Source of the DNA: Sclerodactyla briareus
Taxonomy: Eukaryota; Echinodermata; Holothuroidea; Dendrochirotida; Sclerodactylidae
NCBI GenBank assembly: GCA_026419785.1
Contig: JAODTK010003788.1
Coordinates: 124,001-188,000 of the forward strand
Direction of reading: 5' to 3'
Length of the DNA stretch: 64,000 nt
Shown: positions 10,290 to 22,400 of the stretch, piece by piece
How the letters are laid out: each line of letters begins with the position of its first letter
Position numbering within the stretch: position 1 is the stretch's first letter
The notes under the pieces: generated by a model
Database searches by the model: none
What the model saw: only the letters and a program-made list of their open reading frames with translations
What the model was told of the DNA's origin: nothing
Program-made: the position numbers and the translations under genes

Positions 10290-12330
10290 TGAGTCTCGTC
10301 TATCCGACATGCTCACTGATCAACATCCGCCACGTATCACGATCGATCTTGCGCAAGGTTTACTGCTTCCTCGAAACTGTTAATGTTGATGTCCTTGAAT
10401 TGCGATTTGATTTTTGCGAGCAGAGTAGTCACAGTTCTCCCACCTGGCTTAGTAGTATGTCTCAATGCTTCTCTCAGAGCGATCTTCGCTGGCGCTTTCT
10501 TCTTGAGTCTCGCGACGTGACCAAAAAATCTCAAACGTCTATGTGCTACTACGAAGATCCAAGGGATTGATTGTCACATCATCAGTTCGTCGTTTGGTAT
10601 CCAATTGTTATTGGTCCATCTGATGTTGAGAACATTGCGGAGTAGTCTTTTCTTGGAAAGTTTCATTTTGGATGCAAATTCTTTCGTTGTACCCCACAGT
10701 TCACAATTATACAGAAAAAATACTCTGTATAAGGGCCTCGAAAATCCGGAGTTTGATGCTTGTACTTATTCTTCTGCTCTTGAAAATTGTTGATAGAGTG
10801 TTGAAAGCATTGTTGGTTATACCAATATCTTCTGTTGATGTCTTCTTCGGTTCCCAACGAACCTCCTACATATTTACATTTCTTCCACTTTCACATTGCC
10901 ATGTCTTGTGATTGAGAATTTCCCAGTTTTTTCGTGCTGTTTATTTTTGATTTCTTCTGGTCGAGTTTCTCAGTCCCCCTTCGCTCTTAGATGTCTTGTA
11001 ATATATGTTCTCCTCGATGTCCAAGAGATTCATCTCTATTGTTGGTCCCCGGTGAAACAGTTGCGGTATTACTATTGCGCTGTAGTCATGATCAACTAAC
11101 CTAGATGTTGGATCACTGCATCCATGTCATTTTCATCCGATTCAAAAGAGTTGGCCCGGGTATGTTATAAGAATAATGCACTCGCACTGCACCCTGGGGG
11201 GACCCGATGTTCGTGCTGAAGGCTTTCCTAGTTTGCCGGCTTTCTAAGTTGACCGTGTATGAAACATGTTCTAATAGTGAATGACGATAGAGTTCGTCGC
11301 TCTCGAGGAACTGTTGCAAATCATTTATTAGGGTGCCTCTTGCATGGTATCGAAACGTTTGCTCATGGTCAAGCAAAGAAGATTGATGTTATATCCTGTT
11401 GAAGTTACGGCTTTTTCTGTTAAAATTTTGAAAGCGAAAACGAGAGCCTGCAGGCATCTAAATGAGGTATAGGCTGTTTGGGTGACGGAAGTAGATGTTC
11501 ATCAATTAGGGGGGACGGATGTCTACTTATAACAAATTGCGAGGATTTTCCTCAGGGTTGAAAGTAAGATCATAGGTCTTAAATTTTCTGGGGGCCTAGT
11601 TTTCCTGTTTTTGAATTGAGGTAAGATTCGTGTCAATTTCTATTGTATTTCTCCGCGTTTCGGCTATGTATTTCAGATATCCAGCTATGTTTTATGGGTG
11701 CAGGGGGCATATGGATAGTCAGCTGTGATTTTTTGGTCACAACTGGGGATTTATTATTCTTTATGATGCCAACCAGCTCGTTAATTTAATCTTCATCAAA
11801 TGGTTTGATAGTTTTCCTGGGTGCACGTTTGGTTTGGTTCTGGGTTGTTACGTTTTGAAATGTTTTCAAAATGTTGGTGATTTATTTAATTTTGCATCTG
11901 TATCTCCAACGATTTTATCATAAATTTTAATTGAAATGATTCCTTCTTACTTTTTTGTTGCACTACTTTTATTGGCCTTAAAGAAGCGTGAGCGTCATCC
12001 TTGCTATTTTCAATTTCAGCAGTAATTTCGTCAATTAGTTTTTTTTTGTCATGTGCATCTTTGACTAGTGAATGCTGTTTTTTTTGATTATTTATTCCTT
12101 TTTAGTTCTTAACTCTCTCTTCTTAATTAATCTTTACATTGTCCGATTGAAGTCTGAGATCTTCTGTTTTTTTTTTTGGATAAGTCCTTGCTATTTCCAG
12201 TATTATTGAAACGACCTTTTCCTGTGGGTGGGTTTATTTTTTTCAATTCCAGCCCTTTCTACGCAAATTGATGAGAGTTTATTCCAGTTACTTTAGGGGA
12301 CTCAGAAAAATTTGCTTCATTCAGAGCTTG
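10290..12330 (-). mobile_element. LINE (non-LTR retrotransposon) reverse transcriptase, decayed
   Basis: Reading the minus strand from about 12,070 downward across frames gives the landmarks of a non-LTR reverse transcriptase in order. These are an N-terminal lysine-rich segment (DKKKLIDEITAEIE, ~12,050), PPENLRP followed by ILLSTLRKILAIC (~11,590-11,540), LTEKAVTS and MSKRFDT (~11,410-11,350; the latter is the decayed KAFDT box), STNIGSPQGA (~11,200, the SPQGD box), TEEDINRR (~10,850), and a C-terminal segment, FGHVARLKKKAPAKIALREA, ending LAQDRS and then WRMLISEHVG (10,534-10,295). Several frameshifts and stops separate these blocks, so it is dead. No endonuclease domain or 5' end is visible upstream of about 12,330. 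The clade is not certain; the ENLRPI and SPQGD wording differs from the CR1-like copies elsewhere in the window. Confidence 0.8.
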
Positions 12331-13947
12331 TTTACACTTTCATTGTAGTCAATTGGTTTGATTTTAGGATGTACTAAAATTACTACTTCTAACACCCTTA
12401 TTGACTGGATAAATTTTCCTTCTCGTTGAGCGGTTGGGTGAAACTACTTAAATGATTTTGTGATCAGTGTTGAATGGAGGCCATTGTATCCTCTGAGCGT
12501 CGGTGTTTAATAATTTGAAGTTTAATGGGGTCTATTATATATCATTTGACTTCTGATAGCTTCTTTCTGTGGTTCTTGTAACATCGCAGGAAAACGCGCG
12601 CGCGCTGTGCGCGCACACACCACTGTATAACATATCCGAAAAGGGAAACTCTCGTTTTTTCCGCCGACTGTTCCGGTGACATTGTGACCATGAACTAGCC
12701 TCATAAATTCGTTAATTTTGTTTATACTGATTTTTTGTGTTATACGTGAGGTTCCGAAGGTCCCCCTTCCACTCACAAAGCATACGGCCGGCTAGGCTAA
12801 AATCACACGCCAAGATGAAGATGAGTCTTGCGTTAATACCAATCCCATGTAATGCAATGAATCGTTTTTATACGTTTGCAGTTTAGACATTTTTTTTATG
12901 CTACGACGCGATGACAAAAATGTACCTAGGATCTTGTTCATGTTCTTAGTCACTTTTTCAGAATATAAACAAGAACGGGGAAGCGCGGGCACTCTCTCTT
13001 TCGACCCTCGGAGAACAGACACTCGACAGGCGCCACATATGAGCAGACTGCCCCTAAGACAATGGATTGAAGTGAATGAGATGAGTTCAGTTCAGTTAAA
13101 ATCGACTTGGATATGAATGGATATCAAAATATACATTTTGGTGTGGGCGGTGTGATATTGACTGATGTATCTCCACAGTCCCCGATTGATAGCGTGACGT
13201 TTAAGATAGCCTCGTCTTCAACAACTCCCTAAGAGACGCGAATAACTAACACAGTGAAAATGGAAACCGCATTGTTTGGAAGCAGTTAGAGCTTCTAACA
13301 ACTTTGTTAGAATCATCTAGCAGGTAGAAGATGATTGAAGGATCAAGGACCTACAGATACTAACAGTTGCTACACTCATGTACCCTGTAACCCGATGTCG
13401 AAAGGCGTAACTCGGTTCTATACGTAGAAGAGTTTCGTCTGCTCTAGTACTTACTTATACGCCTCGTATTATATGCTTCCCGCCGCCCGAAGGTTCTTCA
13501 ACTGACTAAGGAAATCTTTAGTCGGAAATTTAGAGCCTCCAATTTTGGGTGTTAAAGGACACCGGCGAATCTGCCTACTCTTTTCGAAGTGTGCCTGAGT
13601 AACGAGGCAGGGGTGGAATTCCTGCTCCCGGGCTCGCCATTCAACGCCCCCATCCGACAGATGAGAGCGTAGCTTCAATCGTACAACACCACTTTCCTAT
13701 TCCTAGTTTCTTGATTTAGTTTATTTTGTATTGTGGAAGGGTCAGGAAGAATGAACCACCCTGAAACAAACAACCCAAGAAAGAGAACAGCAGAACTCAA
13801 AGAATTCTCTTCTCCCACACTTCCTGAGAACCTAGTAATATTGCTTCTGAAGGGCATTAACACACCCACACCTCAGATCAAACCTCTGTAGGGAGGCAAC
13901 CTCCACTCTCAATCTCCTTCATACGGTTAATCTCGCATACAGTGGCT
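12331..13947. other. No gene recognised
   Basis: Short open frames only. A small alternating GC/CA stretch (CGCGCGCGCTGTGCGCGC, about 12,596-12,613) is the one local oddity. The part closest to 13,948 may include 3' untranslated sequence of the CR1-like fragment that follows. Confidence 0.45.
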
Positions 13948-14620
13948 TTATTCTCGTAGGCCTTCTTTCTCAATTAACAGCTCATCTTTTGCCGAAAAAA
14001 ATTCCACATCGTGCACGGAATACTCCAGGAAAGGTCCTACCAACTGTTCAAACAGCCTGACAACAAGTTCTTTGTCAAGGAAACGTTTTAATCGAGGCCG
14101 AGATTCTAAATAAACCGGGGGGGGAGTCGTCAGACGGCCCTCTTTTAGCAGCACCCGCACACTGCTTGGAAGGTCCAACGTAGAATCAAAAATGTTCTTG
14201 AATTTATCACATTGATTTCTGACCATCTTTCAGCGTGTGTTTGTAACGAGCCGACATCCATCACTTTGCATTTAATTTTGCATTGCAATTGCCTCGGAAC
14301 ACTAGTTGGAGAATTGAACAATTGCAACATCATAATTTTTAAAACTCTAGATTCACCACTCGAGAGTCATCGCTATCGTAAGTATAGCCGAAAGAGTAGG
14401 GGACCAAGAACTGACCATTGGGGAACACTACTCTCTTGTGGTATTCCTCCAGGTAGGAAACGCCCATAATGACACTTCTCTCGCCATATTGACATTGCCT
14501 GTGATAACTCTCCAATCCAAACAGGAGAGGTTCACGAGGCAGCATTGTCAAAAGTTTTCTGGGAGTCCATGAATATATATCACATGGCTTTAATGTTGTC
14601 AATAGAACTAAACCGTTTGA
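13948..14620 (-). mobile_element. CR1-like LINE reverse transcriptase fragment
   Basis: The minus strand shows, in order, a DSQKTFDNAAS-like segment (decayed KAFDN box, ~14,570), GGIPQES followed by WSVLGP (~14,450-14,400; GIPQGSVLGP is the CR1/L2 signature), KCKVMDVGSLQT (~14,260), and RLFEQLVGPFLEYSVHDVEF (~14,060; the CR1 'LVRPHLEY' segment). The frame shifts several times. It is a 5'- and 3'-truncated piece with no endonuclease. The reverse transcriptase at 29,590-31,310 contains the same segments in better order, so both probably belong to the same broad clade. Confidence 0.75.
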
Positions 14621-14744
14621 AAATGTTGTAACAATGATAAGTCCTGAATGCTTGCTCCATTTTGGGCTAAAAATTGGTATTTAGCTTTGGGTGAGAACAG
14701 AACCCTATATGTTTTCTGTGTAGAACGCGAGGTCACTGAAGAGG

Positions 14745-15190
14745 CATTGGCAGGCAAACGCATGAACCATTTGAAGAGAAAAATGGCCCTGTTCGAGCTA
14801 CACTGAGAAAAAGGCAATTGCATTCGTATGTGTAAACATTGTAATCAACAAAACCGTCTGTTTACTCTCTAACTTCATATTGTAGGGAAGCTGCTTGCTG
14901 AGACATCAGTCTAGGAGCATCCTGGGTGTGAAAAGTGGCAGTATTGGTGCATGTAGTATTAACCCCAGGAGTGTCAATATCGCCTCCCAGCGCGGTTGGG
15001 GACATTTTTCTTCTAGACTATAGGTCTGGCTACTGATGGTAAAAGTCGGTTGTACATGCCTCACACGTAGACATAGCAAAAAACATGACGTATTTTCATC
15101 TCCATATCCTACATAGCAGCGTCAATCCAATATAGGCGTGTTATCGTTCGATTGCCAGCTGGGCATGTGACTCCCACGTGAACGCCACCA
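14745..15190. repeat. Dispersed repeat, copy 1
   Basis: Shares sequence with 26,985-27,290 and, after an interruption there, with 28,450-28,610, in the same orientation. Shared words include AACCATTTGAAGAGA, TACACTGA followed by a GCAATTGCAT-like stretch, GTGTAA with CATTGTA, and later ACATGAC, TGTTATCGTT and GATTGCC. No reading frame or terminal repeat is evident, so the class is unknown. It lies immediately upstream, on the minus strand, of the CR1-like fragment and may or may not be part of that insertion. Confidence 0.55.
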
Positions 15191-18100
15191 GCATTATTGA
15201 TTTCAAAGAGAAACTGTCGTCTGCCATAGCAACCGGCGAGAAAGCGACGGCGACCATTGCATGACGTCACAATGGACAATACTCTGAGTACAATTCGGTA
15301 TCGATATGTAACCGTGTATCGTCACACTCATGTAACATTAGTTCCAATATAATGTGAGAAGATTTTTGCAATGCGTCCTGTGAACAGCACCGTCCAATAC
15401 TCGCCAGGTATTGTGAGCCGATAACGCCTCGTTAATTAAACTTTCACCAATCTTCGAAAGCGATACGAACTCATGTTCTACAATCGTATTGCCCTTAGAT
15501 GGAGGTTCTGAAGTTCCATACTCGATGGGGTTAGTTTTTTTGACTGATTTTGCTTACTAATTCCTGTATTCATCAACGTGGGGTGTATAAAACCTAGTAT
15601 CTTCCATGTGACATCATATACTATTATCATAACCTTATATCAGCTAACCGTGGATGGACTTTTTGCTTGAGCCATATAGGTTTACTACAGGAACCGAAGC
15701 TCTCCCGAACTTATGTCAAGTTATTAAGTTTTGTGTAAATGGCTCAGGTCCTCTAGAAAATATTATCTTCACTCTGTCCTTCCATCCGTTTTTTTTCTGC
15801 ATACTGACAGACTGTAGAGTAAACAATGTAAATAGCCTACTGTAATGCAAATATGCAAGTATGTGAAATCATGTAAATTTCATTGGGAGAGTGGAAAAAT
15901 AAACTTGAATTCGAAGAGGACAGAAGATGTTTGCCCAAACCTCAAAAAGTCTTAGGCTCTCAGGTAATTTGCTACATTACAGGTGTAAAACCGACGGATC
16001 ACGTAGAGGGATACATCATGGTAATCCGGAACGGATGGTAAACGGTTTGGTAATTATCTCATCACAGAGAAAACACCGGTTGACAGAGCGATAATAGGTT
16101 TGCTTCCACCAGGGAACGTTGCGTGTCCTTGGAGGGGCCATGCGCCTAAAGGCCTGTCTATCTCATCAAAAGTACAAAGTGACTGCAACACAATTAGTGC
16201 ACAACAGGGGCCTCTCCTGATTAGTCTAACATGTCCATCATAGATCACGCAACGACATTCGGGGACCAAAAGCTCATCTTCATCCAAAGCGGACGAATGC
16301 TACAGTATTCAGGTCTCCCCCTTGGTGATATGTCTTACGTTTTCCTAAACAAGCCACTGAAGCTCCAATGTGATGATCTGTTTGTCGCTCTGCGTGTGAA
16401 GCTACCATTACCTGGAACTGAACCACTAGGGCACGCAAAGGTGTAGTGGTGTATCATGAATCGATCAGTCTAATCATTCGATCACTGTCAGATATAGAAC
16501 ATTATGAACGCACACTGGTTACATGATAATTCATGCCAACAGTAATATGTTGGGATAATGGGGCTCTGCGGGAAAGTAGTGCGCAAATATCCTAAAAGTG
16601 CGTGTGTCAGTGTCACTTGTCACGCAGAGAGCACTTAGTACATTTATGTTCGCATAACTTTCGACTTTTACATGTTGAGATGATAGGATGGGTGGTGGTA
16701 CGGTTAAAATCCGAAAAACGACTACCTATGATGAGAGCCTGGTAGGACTCCAAAGGTAGAGCCCTACATTCACACTGACCGTAGTACCTTGTTGCATCAT
16801 GCTATGGAAGTTTGTTAGGCCTAAGCCACAGCAAATAACATTTTATCTAATATATCGCCTGCAAATAGGTAGGCAAGAAAGGGAATCCTCGGTAGTTTGG
16901 CGGGATTGGCATGTATCAGGTGGAGTTTAGATCAAGGGTAAGGTTTTAATTTTTCTAGGTAGTATATCTGTTTCTTCACAATTGGAAGTAAAATGTTACG
17001 AAAAATAAATAAAGAAAAGTATTATTCACATCCCCACCTGTGGGAATAATCCATGCAGTCTTCCTTTGTGACGTAATGCATCGACATCATGTCGAACGTC
17101 CATTATTAGAGGTGGGCCTAAATACGCCTCCTGATTGGATTGAAGCAAGTAAAAGATCCTAGGTGATCCCTGAACGAAACAGCTGCTGTAAGATTCAATA
17201 GTTGCTGCTGCATCTCACACGTACCACTTACCAGCATTTTAGAGAAGACAGCAAAACAAATAATCGGCTGATTCATCTATTCGGGTTATTCGGGCTTCAT
17301 TTGGGAGGTGTCTTTCATTTAGGAAATTTTTTATGATCTTCGGTCTTCGTTTTGGAGAACTTCCGTTTGGACCACCAAATGATTTGTCGTTGTAAACCCA
17401 TAATTAAATTCAAGTTGTTCATCTTATTCGACTTGTAGCAATGGCCAACACACTGCGAAGTTCTCGCATGACGTCTGACAGAAAAATATCTCTAAGTGCA
17501 ATTTTTTTCATGGATTATACGCTATAATCGTTAACAAAAAACTACGGGGGGAACGTATTATAAACGCGGGCGGTTAAAAAAAGAAAAACAAAAAAAAAAA
17601 AAAAAACTAATTAAAAAAAATTAAAAAATATAAAAAAGAAAAAAAAAAACTACCTACTATTACGGGATACGGAAAACCTATCGGTATTAACGGTTAGTCA
17701 ATGCAATTGTAATTGTCATAACAAAGCATCGCCCGTTTCTCACCACGTGTGGTGAGAGTCGATATTACCTCTTTAATGGAAAAAATGGTGGGAGGCTAGC
17801 TGATAATTTTTGCTGAAGTGTTTCGTACGCTCTCAGCTTCAACAGGGATATGGTAACCCTTACCGGCATTTTCCCGGTTTCTGCTAGTACTCACACTTCC
17901 CCTGAGATAATAAGATTTTACTCTTTTATTCTACAACTGGCAAGTCTAATTTCATTCTCGAATATCACAACAGGCTCATCGAGTTTTTCCTCATCAAAAT
18001 ATTTACTGGTCCGAAGACAATGAGGTTATTCTTCCTTTCATTTGCCACATAGCCACCTGATTCATACTTGATTGCCTATTGTGTTCTCTGAATCGTCTAT

Positions 18101-18382
18101 CAACTGAAGGGGGACTTGGAACAACTTAAAATTACACTGGAAACAAAACCATTCCATGATTTTTCCTCCGTAAAAACCCGCAGTCATAATCGATTCGAGG
18201 TTATATTCTAATAACTTTTGGCTGGATTAGATTACATTTAAAGGGCAATTTGGTATATGTTATTCTGAGCTGTTACATATGAGGAAATCCCACACTAAAT
18301 TTATTACCGAGGCCTTCCATCTTGAATGACTAGGATAACGATCTAAGGTTGTCTTGATATTTTGTCTTTTGGTAGGAGTAAG
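15191..18382. other. No gene recognised; A-rich tract
   Basis: Mostly unique-looking AT-rich sequence. An A-rich low-complexity tract lies at about 17,575-17,652. Opposed short open frames at 16,054-16,446 have no recognisable content. Confidence 0.5.
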
Positions 18383-18765
18383 GTTTGATTTGATTTGATT
18401 TGATTTGAATTCTACGGGTTCAGGGAGCCACGTGAGGCTCATCATGGAACTCTGGCCGTATTGATCGTGAATGAGCACCAAAGCCTGCTCTTACGACTAG
18501 CTCAGATTATAGAGATGATAGCAGGGGTGTAACCAATTCCCAACCTGCTTCCGGGACCCGCCATTTACGGTCCCAGCCGAAGGACGATGCATGAACTCGG
18601 ACCGGCCCGATCCCTACTTTCTGGCACCTGGAAGGAGCGAAGTTTCAAGTCATTCTCACACCCCCCACGGAACTCCTTATACCGAAAAACTGCTGCTTTC
18701 GAACCCGGAATATTTGGCTTGCAAGTGTCAACACCCATACCACTCTACCATTCTGCTGATGTCCT
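18383..18765 (-). mobile_element. tRNA-derived SINE with (CAAAT)n-type tail
   Basis: On the minus strand a tRNA-like head lies at about 18,758-18,690. It has a box A match, TGGTAGAGTGGTATGG (18,750-18,735), and a box B match, GGTTCGAAAGC (18,705-18,695), with tRNA-like spacing. About 280 bp of unrelated body follows, then a 3' end CCCTGAACCCGTAGAATT running into several CAAAT repeats (about 18,411-18,383). A tRNA-like pol III promoter, a body and a short tandem tail is the classic SINE layout. The tail probably copies that of a partner LINE, which I cannot name. No target-site duplication is clear. A 153-residue open frame on the other strand (18,587-19,048) overlaps it and is probably spurious. 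Confidence 0.6.
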
Positions 18766-19061
18766 GCTTCATATCTTTTTAAAAATTGTGATCCCGGTCC
18801 TAATTCGCTTGTTGAAGGGCTTTCCGAAGTACTTTAGCTCTGATTTCGTAAGTTCTCGCCTATTCCCGCCACTACAAAATATGTTACACAATGCACGATG
18901 CAATTCGTCAACATACTATTATATGATATTGTATGGAATTACTAACATCATCCCCATCTTAGTCACTTCCGGTGTACAATATGTTTGTGGGCCGCATGTT
19001 GTATTATCATTTGTACAGACTTATGCTCTGCTTAATTCCATCATCTAGGAACGCCGATCGC

Positions 19062-19076
19062 TAATAATAATAATAA

Positions 19077-19110
<34 letters not shown>

Positions 19111-19141
19111 TAATAATAATAATATAATAATAATAATAATC

Positions 19142-19176
<35 letters not shown>

Positions 19177-19230
19177 AGAATAATAAATAATGCGCATTCT
19201 CCGCAGGTTCAAAGCGCTTCACACTCACAT
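19062..19230 (-). repeat. LINE/SINE 3' tail ending in (ATT)n
   Basis: On the minus strand, GTGAAGCGCTTTGAACCTG and GGAGAATGCGCATT lead into about 130 bp of (ATT)n with slips. An 'AAGCGCTTTGA...GCGC...(ATT)n' ending is a well-known 3' end of some LINEs and the SINEs that use them. It lies about 200-400 bp downstream, on the same strand, of the LINE at 19,440-23,330 and may be its tail, or a separate fragment. Confidence 0.5.
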
Positions 19231-19439
19231 ATGATACCTCTGATAATCAGTGACTGTCCACCCGTACTAGGTCATCCCAGCAAGCATTTCTGGCTCGTTC
19301 AATTCCGACAGACTATTTCGGCTTATCGGTCTGATTATGGTTCCACTATTATGTTGTTGTTTGTCCTGTTTTGGGGATGGGGGGGGGGGCTGGTTCTTGC
19401 ATATCCCATGCTAAAACCTTGAACTCCCCCCCCCCTTTA

Positions 19440-22400
19440 ACAAAATGACATGAGGGAGTGCAAATTCATGGATGCCCCACAAAGGGAGTGGGTAGGAAAG
19501 ACAAAAAGTTTGTTGATTCTACTTTAGAACAACTGGAAACTAAAAGTAGGAAGGGAACACATCTTGGGGAAGCATGTTCCAGACAAGTAAAGTGTGAAGA
19601 AGAAAACGAGCGTAGGTCTCGGTGCGATGGCAAGGGGGCAAAACCGAAAAGGGTGCCAAGAAGAAGAGAACCAGTAGGCGAGTAGTAAGCAAGAAACAAC
19701 TCCCTGGTGTTCGAGAGAGCATTGGCCATAAAGTCCTCGGTATGAGGAGACAAGAGAGGATACAGAACTATGTTGGAACGAAGGCGAAGAGTAAGTTGGT
19801 CATCGTTGAGAGAAAGAATGGCCTTCCTAATATATCGAGAACACTGAAAAATGATGGGAAACACCCCCAAATATGGCAACCATATTCCATAAGTTTGAGC
19901 TTTGTCAAGCAGAAGTAGTTGACGTGGGGCGAAGTTCTTTCTAGCACGAAATGAAAAAATAAGAACATTACTGGAAGCATTGGTGGCGATGGACTTGGAT
20001 AAAGGACTTCCACGATACATCATTGGTGGTTTTCATACCACGAATGTTGAGTGAAGCAGACTGTATGGGAATCTGGTCAGACCGTGGAAAGGGCATGAGC
20101 ATCAGAATCACGCCGACCAGAAATAAACAGTATGTGTCTCAGAATAGTCAAAAGTAACCAGATTAGCAATGTCTCCGTCCAAAATTGTTAGCAATGTCTC
20201 CGTCCAAATCATTGTTCAACTGACTGGTAACTATAAGGTACGGTTAAGAGCAAAATCATATCTTTCCTTGTTTTGAGAAAAGCGGAGTGAATAGTGAAGG
20301 GTAGAGTCATTTGCAGAGGAATGAATAGCATTGGCAGTAGAGATATGAAGGTCATTTATAGAGATGAGAAAGAATGTAGGAGAAAAACACAACCTCATAG
20401 AACACCATCATTATTATGGAAAGCCTCGAAGAACACACCGTCAACTCGAACAGAGATGGGGCGACCGTGATGAAAAGCTAGCGTCCAAGGATGAGGACTG
20501 AAACCAAATGCAGGAAGTCTAACAAGAAGTCCAGTATACCCGACGCGATCGAAGGCTTCAGTAACATCAAGGGCAATAACCTCACTTTCACCGAGGGGGC
20601 AATGGCTAACACCCATTCATTGTTGATGAAAGATAGGCGGACATCAGTAGACCGGGCATGTCAAAAACCATACTGATTGCCGTTGATGAGAGAATGAAAT
20701 TCCAGAGAGCTCAAGGCATGCTTGCCAATTATGGTTTCCATAATTGGAAGGACTGAGGAGTTGACAATCAGCCCGTAGAGGGGTTGGACTTGTCATCCTG
20801 CTCTGGAACGGGGGCAAACATGGACATGCTCCCACTCATAAGGGTCACATTTCGTTATATAACATGGTCGGTCAAGCTTACCAAGGATGGGCGCAAATTC
20901 AGGAGCACACTTCAGGAGGTCAATTGCAGGAATGCCGTCAGGACCTGGAGCTTTTTTTTGCGTCCAACCAGTTCAGTGTTTGACGAGCCATACGAGTGGT
21001 GGAAGTAACGTCAGAGGTGGTCACACTGGGACTGGCAAAATTCGTGGAAGGATGTGCATGGACATTGATGGTGGAATTTGGAGAGATAGGTTCAGCAGTA
21101 TTGGCTTCAGGGAGAGCACCGCTGGCCGAAAAGCCATCAGGTTTCAATAGCGGAGTGAACCTGGAGGTACAGAAATTCTGTGACACCGATTTGGCCAGTG
21201 ACCAAAATGGACGTCCACCAGCATGGCATGACTGAAAAATCGATTATTCTCTTGAACGACAGTGGAGATTGATTCATGAGAGGAATGAAGCGGTTCCCAG
21301 CCTTAGTGTGAAGGGAATGAGAGAATTTGTCCCTGACAAAATGATCTCAGAGATCGGCTGAAGGGTTGTCGGAGAAAGTAATTCCATCTCAGAAGTAGCA
21401 GTTTTTTGTTGTTGTTGTTGTTTTTTTTTCACTCGGCTTGCACAAATGAATCAGACGGCTGAGAGAAGGTAATGAACCAGGGGTCTGATTAGCCTATTTG
21501 GGCGGACACAATTATTATCACGGAAAAGGTGGTGCCAGCCTAGTCCCACTGCGAAAGCCAGGAAGTAGGCCCATTGCAAATAGCACCCCTGAAGCTAGGA
21601 GCTTTCACAGGTCGTACACTGTGAGTCCGTTTTTGCAGTGTGAAGGATTCGGGTCTTGCATCCGACTTGCCCATTTCCTCAGCATTTTAGCTTTATTAAG
21701 GGTTATGAACAATGCGTGCTAATTCTCTTCTAGAATTGACAGTTTTGTAAAGTTTAGGTTTGGAAAACTCCAAAGCCAGAAAGACAGCTGCCGAGGGTCA
21801 ATACAATACAATCCAGCTGATCTACTCGGAGACCATGAGGAGTGGGGTCGTGTGTAGAGGGAGGTCGCACACACACACACGGGTTCCACTCCCGATTCCA
21901 AGCAGCCCTGCACGCACAACCAACGACATATGGTATCCAGACACAGAACCTGGATGACCGAGTAGGTCAGAACTTTGGATACACAGGAAACTCGTATCAG
22001 CTTGTTCCCTGCACCGTTGGACTTTCCCAACTCCCATTCTGTTTCCTTCAAGCATTCTCCCTTTTAGTCGCCCTTCACGACAGGCGGGAAAACCGCGTCC
22101 TATTCTACAAACCCCAATTTGTAGAAGATAAGAAGGCGGACACAATAGCTCGACTATGAATGAGAAGCTCCGAAGTGAGAAGAGATCCAACGTGTTAGCA
22201 GAGTCGGAGGCCTGGTCGGGAATACGGGTGGGCAGGCGGGTGAATCGATTAGCTGGGTAAGACTGTTGATAATATAAATCAATAATAAAAATGAGTTCCG
22301 CTCCGACACTGATATATCAGAGCCTATAGGATGAGTAAGCCACTCAACATCATGCACATCGGGAATTCAAATGTGGAAATTTCACAGTCAGGAAATTTTG

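Noticed and set aside
12592-12620. Alternating GC/CA stretch as possible Z-DNA
   Set aside because: Too short and isolated to argue for a role.
16054-16446. Opposed open frames of 71-77 residues
   Set aside because: They overlap on opposite strands, with no motif or splice support.
18587-19048. 153-residue open frame on the plus strand
   Set aside because: Its first part is the antisense of a tRNA-headed SINE; the phrase EPGIFGLQV comes from the box B region. The rest has no recognisable domain.
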